Shown: positions 7,439 through 8,137 of the stretch, in pieces | Layout of the letters: each line of letters opens with the position of its first letter | Numbering within the stretch: the first letter of the stretch is position 1 | Origin: Lachnospiraceae bacterium | Lineage (GTDB): Bacteria; Bacillota; Clostridia; Lachnospirales; Lachnospiraceae | Assembly (NCBI GenBank): GCA_900766815.1 | Contig: CAAFWV010000061.1 | Coordinates: 1 to 8,137, forward strand | DNA length: 8,137 nucleotides | Direction of reading: 5' to 3' | Translations under genes and position numbers: made by a program | The notes under the pieces: generated by a model | Seen by the model: only the letters and a program-made list of their open reading frames with translations | Told to the model about the DNA's origin: nothing | Databases searched by the model: none

Positions 7439-7443
7439 TCTCC
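7439..7443 (-). promoter_or_regulatory. Ribosome binding site that decides the trkA start
   Basis: GGAGA on the minus strand ends 5 nt before the ATG at 7433. No comparable site precedes the upstream in-frame TTG at 7487, which supports the shorter 461-residue protein. Confidence 0.75.
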
Positions 7444-7460
7444 GTTAATTCGTATTCTAA

Positions 7461-7487
7461 CTTATAGAATATCATTATTATTGGCAA
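7461..7487 (-). promoter_or_regulatory. Putative promoter of trkAH
   Basis: On the minus strand, TTGCCA (7487-7482) is followed after 15 nt by TATAAG (7466-7461); each differs from consensus at one base. The spacer is shorter than ideal. Start of transcription would be near 7455, giving a leader of about 20 nt. It directly abuts the T-rich end of the upstream hairpin. Confidence 0.5.
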
Positions 7488-7515
7488 AAAGGAACCGACC
7501 TCACAAAGAGATCGG
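7486..7515 (-). terminator. Terminator-like hairpin upstream of trkA
   Basis: On the minus strand CCGATCTC (7515-7508) pairs with GAGGTCGG (7502-7495), 8 bp with one G-T wobble, around a 5-nt loop. It is followed by TTCCTTTTT (7494-7486). It would stop transcription arriving from the repeat region or from a gene to the right. Its left arm can alternatively pair with ATCGGA (minus strand 7536-7531), an exclusive structure, so an attenuator is possible. Confidence 0.6.
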
Positions 7516-7516
7516 A

Positions 7517-7610
7517 TGAAAACTTGGGTTTCCGATGTGTTTTTGTTTGTTTTTCCTGCTTGCGCGGGAGTAGACTGCGAGGGGATGTAGGTATAATCGC
7601 GGGAAATTAA
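7517..7610. repeat. Direct repeat, copy A
   Basis: About 94 bp nearly identical to 7632-7724. Shared blocks include GAAAACTTGG, TTTCCGATGT, GTTTGTTTTTCCTGCTTGCG, CGAGGGGATGTAGGTATA and CGCGGGAAATTAA. Differences are a few substitutions and one extra T in this copy. An internal hairpin TCCTGC-TTGC-GCGGGA is conserved in both copies. No reading frame of interest is present. Confidence 0.9.
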
Positions 7611-7631
7611 TTTGAATACATCGGGATTAGA

Positions 7632-7724
7632 AGAAAACTTGGATTTCCGATGTATTTTGTTTGTTTTTCCTGCTTGCGCGGGAGTATGCTTCGAGGGGAT
7701 GTAGGTATATTCGCGGGAAATTAA
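7632..7724. repeat. Direct repeat, copy B
   Basis: Second copy, offset 115 bp at its left side and 114 bp at its right side from copy A. It includes the right half of the first intact palindromic unit (7616-7655), so the duplicated block carried array material. Copy A has the matching right arm in slightly decayed form (CCGATGTGT, 7532-7540) and a shortened left side. Confidence 0.9.
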
Positions 7725-7790
7725 GTGAGATAAGATACATCGGGATCGCTATCAATTGATGAATTCCGATGTATTTTGTTTTGGCGGTTT

Positions 7791-7905
7791 TAGGCGATAC
7801 ATCGGGAATAGCCTATATTGGCCCATCCCGATGTATTTTATAGATAGATTTGGACTCACGTACATCGGGATGGGCATTGAAATCTCAATCCCGATGTATC
7901 GCCTA
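7791..7905. repeat. 115-bp composite palindrome joining two adjacent units
   Basis: Two nested perfect inverted repeats share one centre at 7848. The outer pair is 17 bp (7791-7807 with 7889-7905) and the inner pair 15 bp (7821-7835 with 7861-7875). The 13 bp between the outer and inner arms do not match. The third and fourth units are thus inverted relatives beyond the common 9-bp arm. Confidence 0.88.
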
Positions 7906-8103
7906 CTGAAACTAGTGCAATAATACATCGGGAAGGCCCTTAAATTGGGCATTTCCGATGTATGTGCATAAAACCATACATTCCAGATACATCGGGCTGC
8001 AACAAAAATATCAGATTCCGATGTATCCAAAAAAAGAATACATCGGAACTCCATAAAATCATGCAATCCCGATGTATCCATCCCTCGAAATCTATCAATT
8101 TAA

Positions 8104-8117
8104 GCAACCCGCGTTGC
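8104..8117 (-). terminator. Weak hairpin at the right edge, possible terminator of an upstream minus-strand gene
   Basis: GCAAC and GTTGC pair around a 4-nt loop, followed on the minus strand by an interrupted T/A stretch (TTAAATT). The stem is only 5 bp and the tail is poor, so this is a guess. I see nothing else in 8078-8137 and no gene there. Confidence 0.2.
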
Positions 8118-8137
8118 CACATAATCCCATCCGAAGC

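Larger units (their letters stand above)
7616..8077. repeat. Array of seven 40-bp palindromic units with alternating 9-bp arms
   Basis: The seven units lie at 7616-7655, 7735-7774, 7797-7836, 7860-7899, 7923-7963, 7987-8026 and 8038-8077. Each begins ATACATCGG (one copy GTACATCGG) and ends CCGATGTAT. All are 40 bp except the fifth, which is 41. The 22-23 bp inside each unit and the bases between units differ from unit to unit. In most units the arms extend inward as GGGA / TYCC, giving 10-12 bp stems. Four units have an extra inner stem exactly centred: AAG/CTT (7631-7640), GCC/GGC (7811-7822), GCCC/GGGC (7936-7950) and CAT/ATG (8052-8063). Arm-to-arm distances are 31 or 32 bp, except one of 20 and one of 88 where copy B is inserted. 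A decayed eighth unit lies at 7507-7540. No gene, integrase or cas-like gene is visible next to it in this window. Function unknown. Confidence 0.93.

Noticed and set aside
7571..7597. Plus-strand promoter TAGACT-15-TATAAT inside direct repeat A
   Set aside because: The spacer is short, the -10 is not kept in copy B (TATATT), and no plus-strand gene follows.
7616..8077. CRISPR array
   Set aside because: Repeats are only 9 bp, alternate in orientation, and form 40-bp palindromes with variable centres. There are no 23-40 bp direct repeats and no cas genes in the window.
7616..8077. Integron attC array or insertion-sequence ends
   Set aside because: No integrase, no gene cassettes between sites and no attC-type core sites. 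No transposase frame or target duplications are visible.
7752..8081. Open frame of 109 codons on the minus strand across the array
   Set aside because: It is made of array arms read in frame, has no Shine-Dalgarno support, contains no family motif, and its composition is unlike the neighbouring genes. It is a by-product of the repeats.
7940..8122. Open frame of 60 codons on the minus strand at the right edge
   Set aside because: Same reason: it runs through palindromic arms, and it overlaps the other spurious frame.

Overview
The window reads as a low-to-moderate GC Firmicute chromosome. Every credible gene lies on the minus strand, Shine-Dalgarno sites are strong (GGAGG-like), non-ATG starts are used, and the protein style (a large extracytoplasmic-sensor GGDEF protein, TrkA/TrkH, an Mrp-type antiporter set) recalls Clostridia, probably Lachnospiraceae. 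The taxonomic guess is inference from protein style only.

Read in the direction of transcription (high to low coordinates): 8078-8137 is gene-free flank. 7507-8077 is a non-coding repeat region. It contains two about 95-bp direct repeats offset by 114-115 bp and, overlapping and following them, an array of seven 40-41 bp palindromic units. Their 9-bp arms (ATACATCGG / CCGATGTAT) alternate in orientation at nearly constant 31-32 bp steps. A rho-independent terminator-like hairpin (7486-7515) and a sigma-A-like promoter (7461-7487) precede trkA (6048-7433) and trkH (4586-6040), a two-gene potassium uptake operon with the trkH Shine-Dalgarno overlapping the trkA stop. Next, after a structured 200-bp spacer, is a membrane-bound diguanylate cyclase (2393-4381) with an extracytoplasmic sensor region, a PAS-like region and an intact GGDEF domain. 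A good terminator (2292-2318) closes this gene.

A clear promoter (2248-2275) then drives a tightly packed operon, mnhE-mnhF-mnhG-mbhD-(mbhE+mnhB), which runs off the left edge. The order equals mbhA-B-C-D-E-F of membrane-bound hydrogenase/Mrp modules, with E and F fused in one reading frame. This is the small-subunit half of a multisubunit Na+/H+ antiporter module. The NuoK-like and NuoL/M-like subunits, and any hydrogenase or oxidoreductase part, would lie beyond position 1.

Taken together the genes handle monovalent cations: K+ uptake gated by a nucleotide-binding regulator, and Na+/H+ (or ion-coupled redox) transport, with a c-di-GMP synthase between them. The part not explained by known families is the helically phased palindrome array upstream of trkA.
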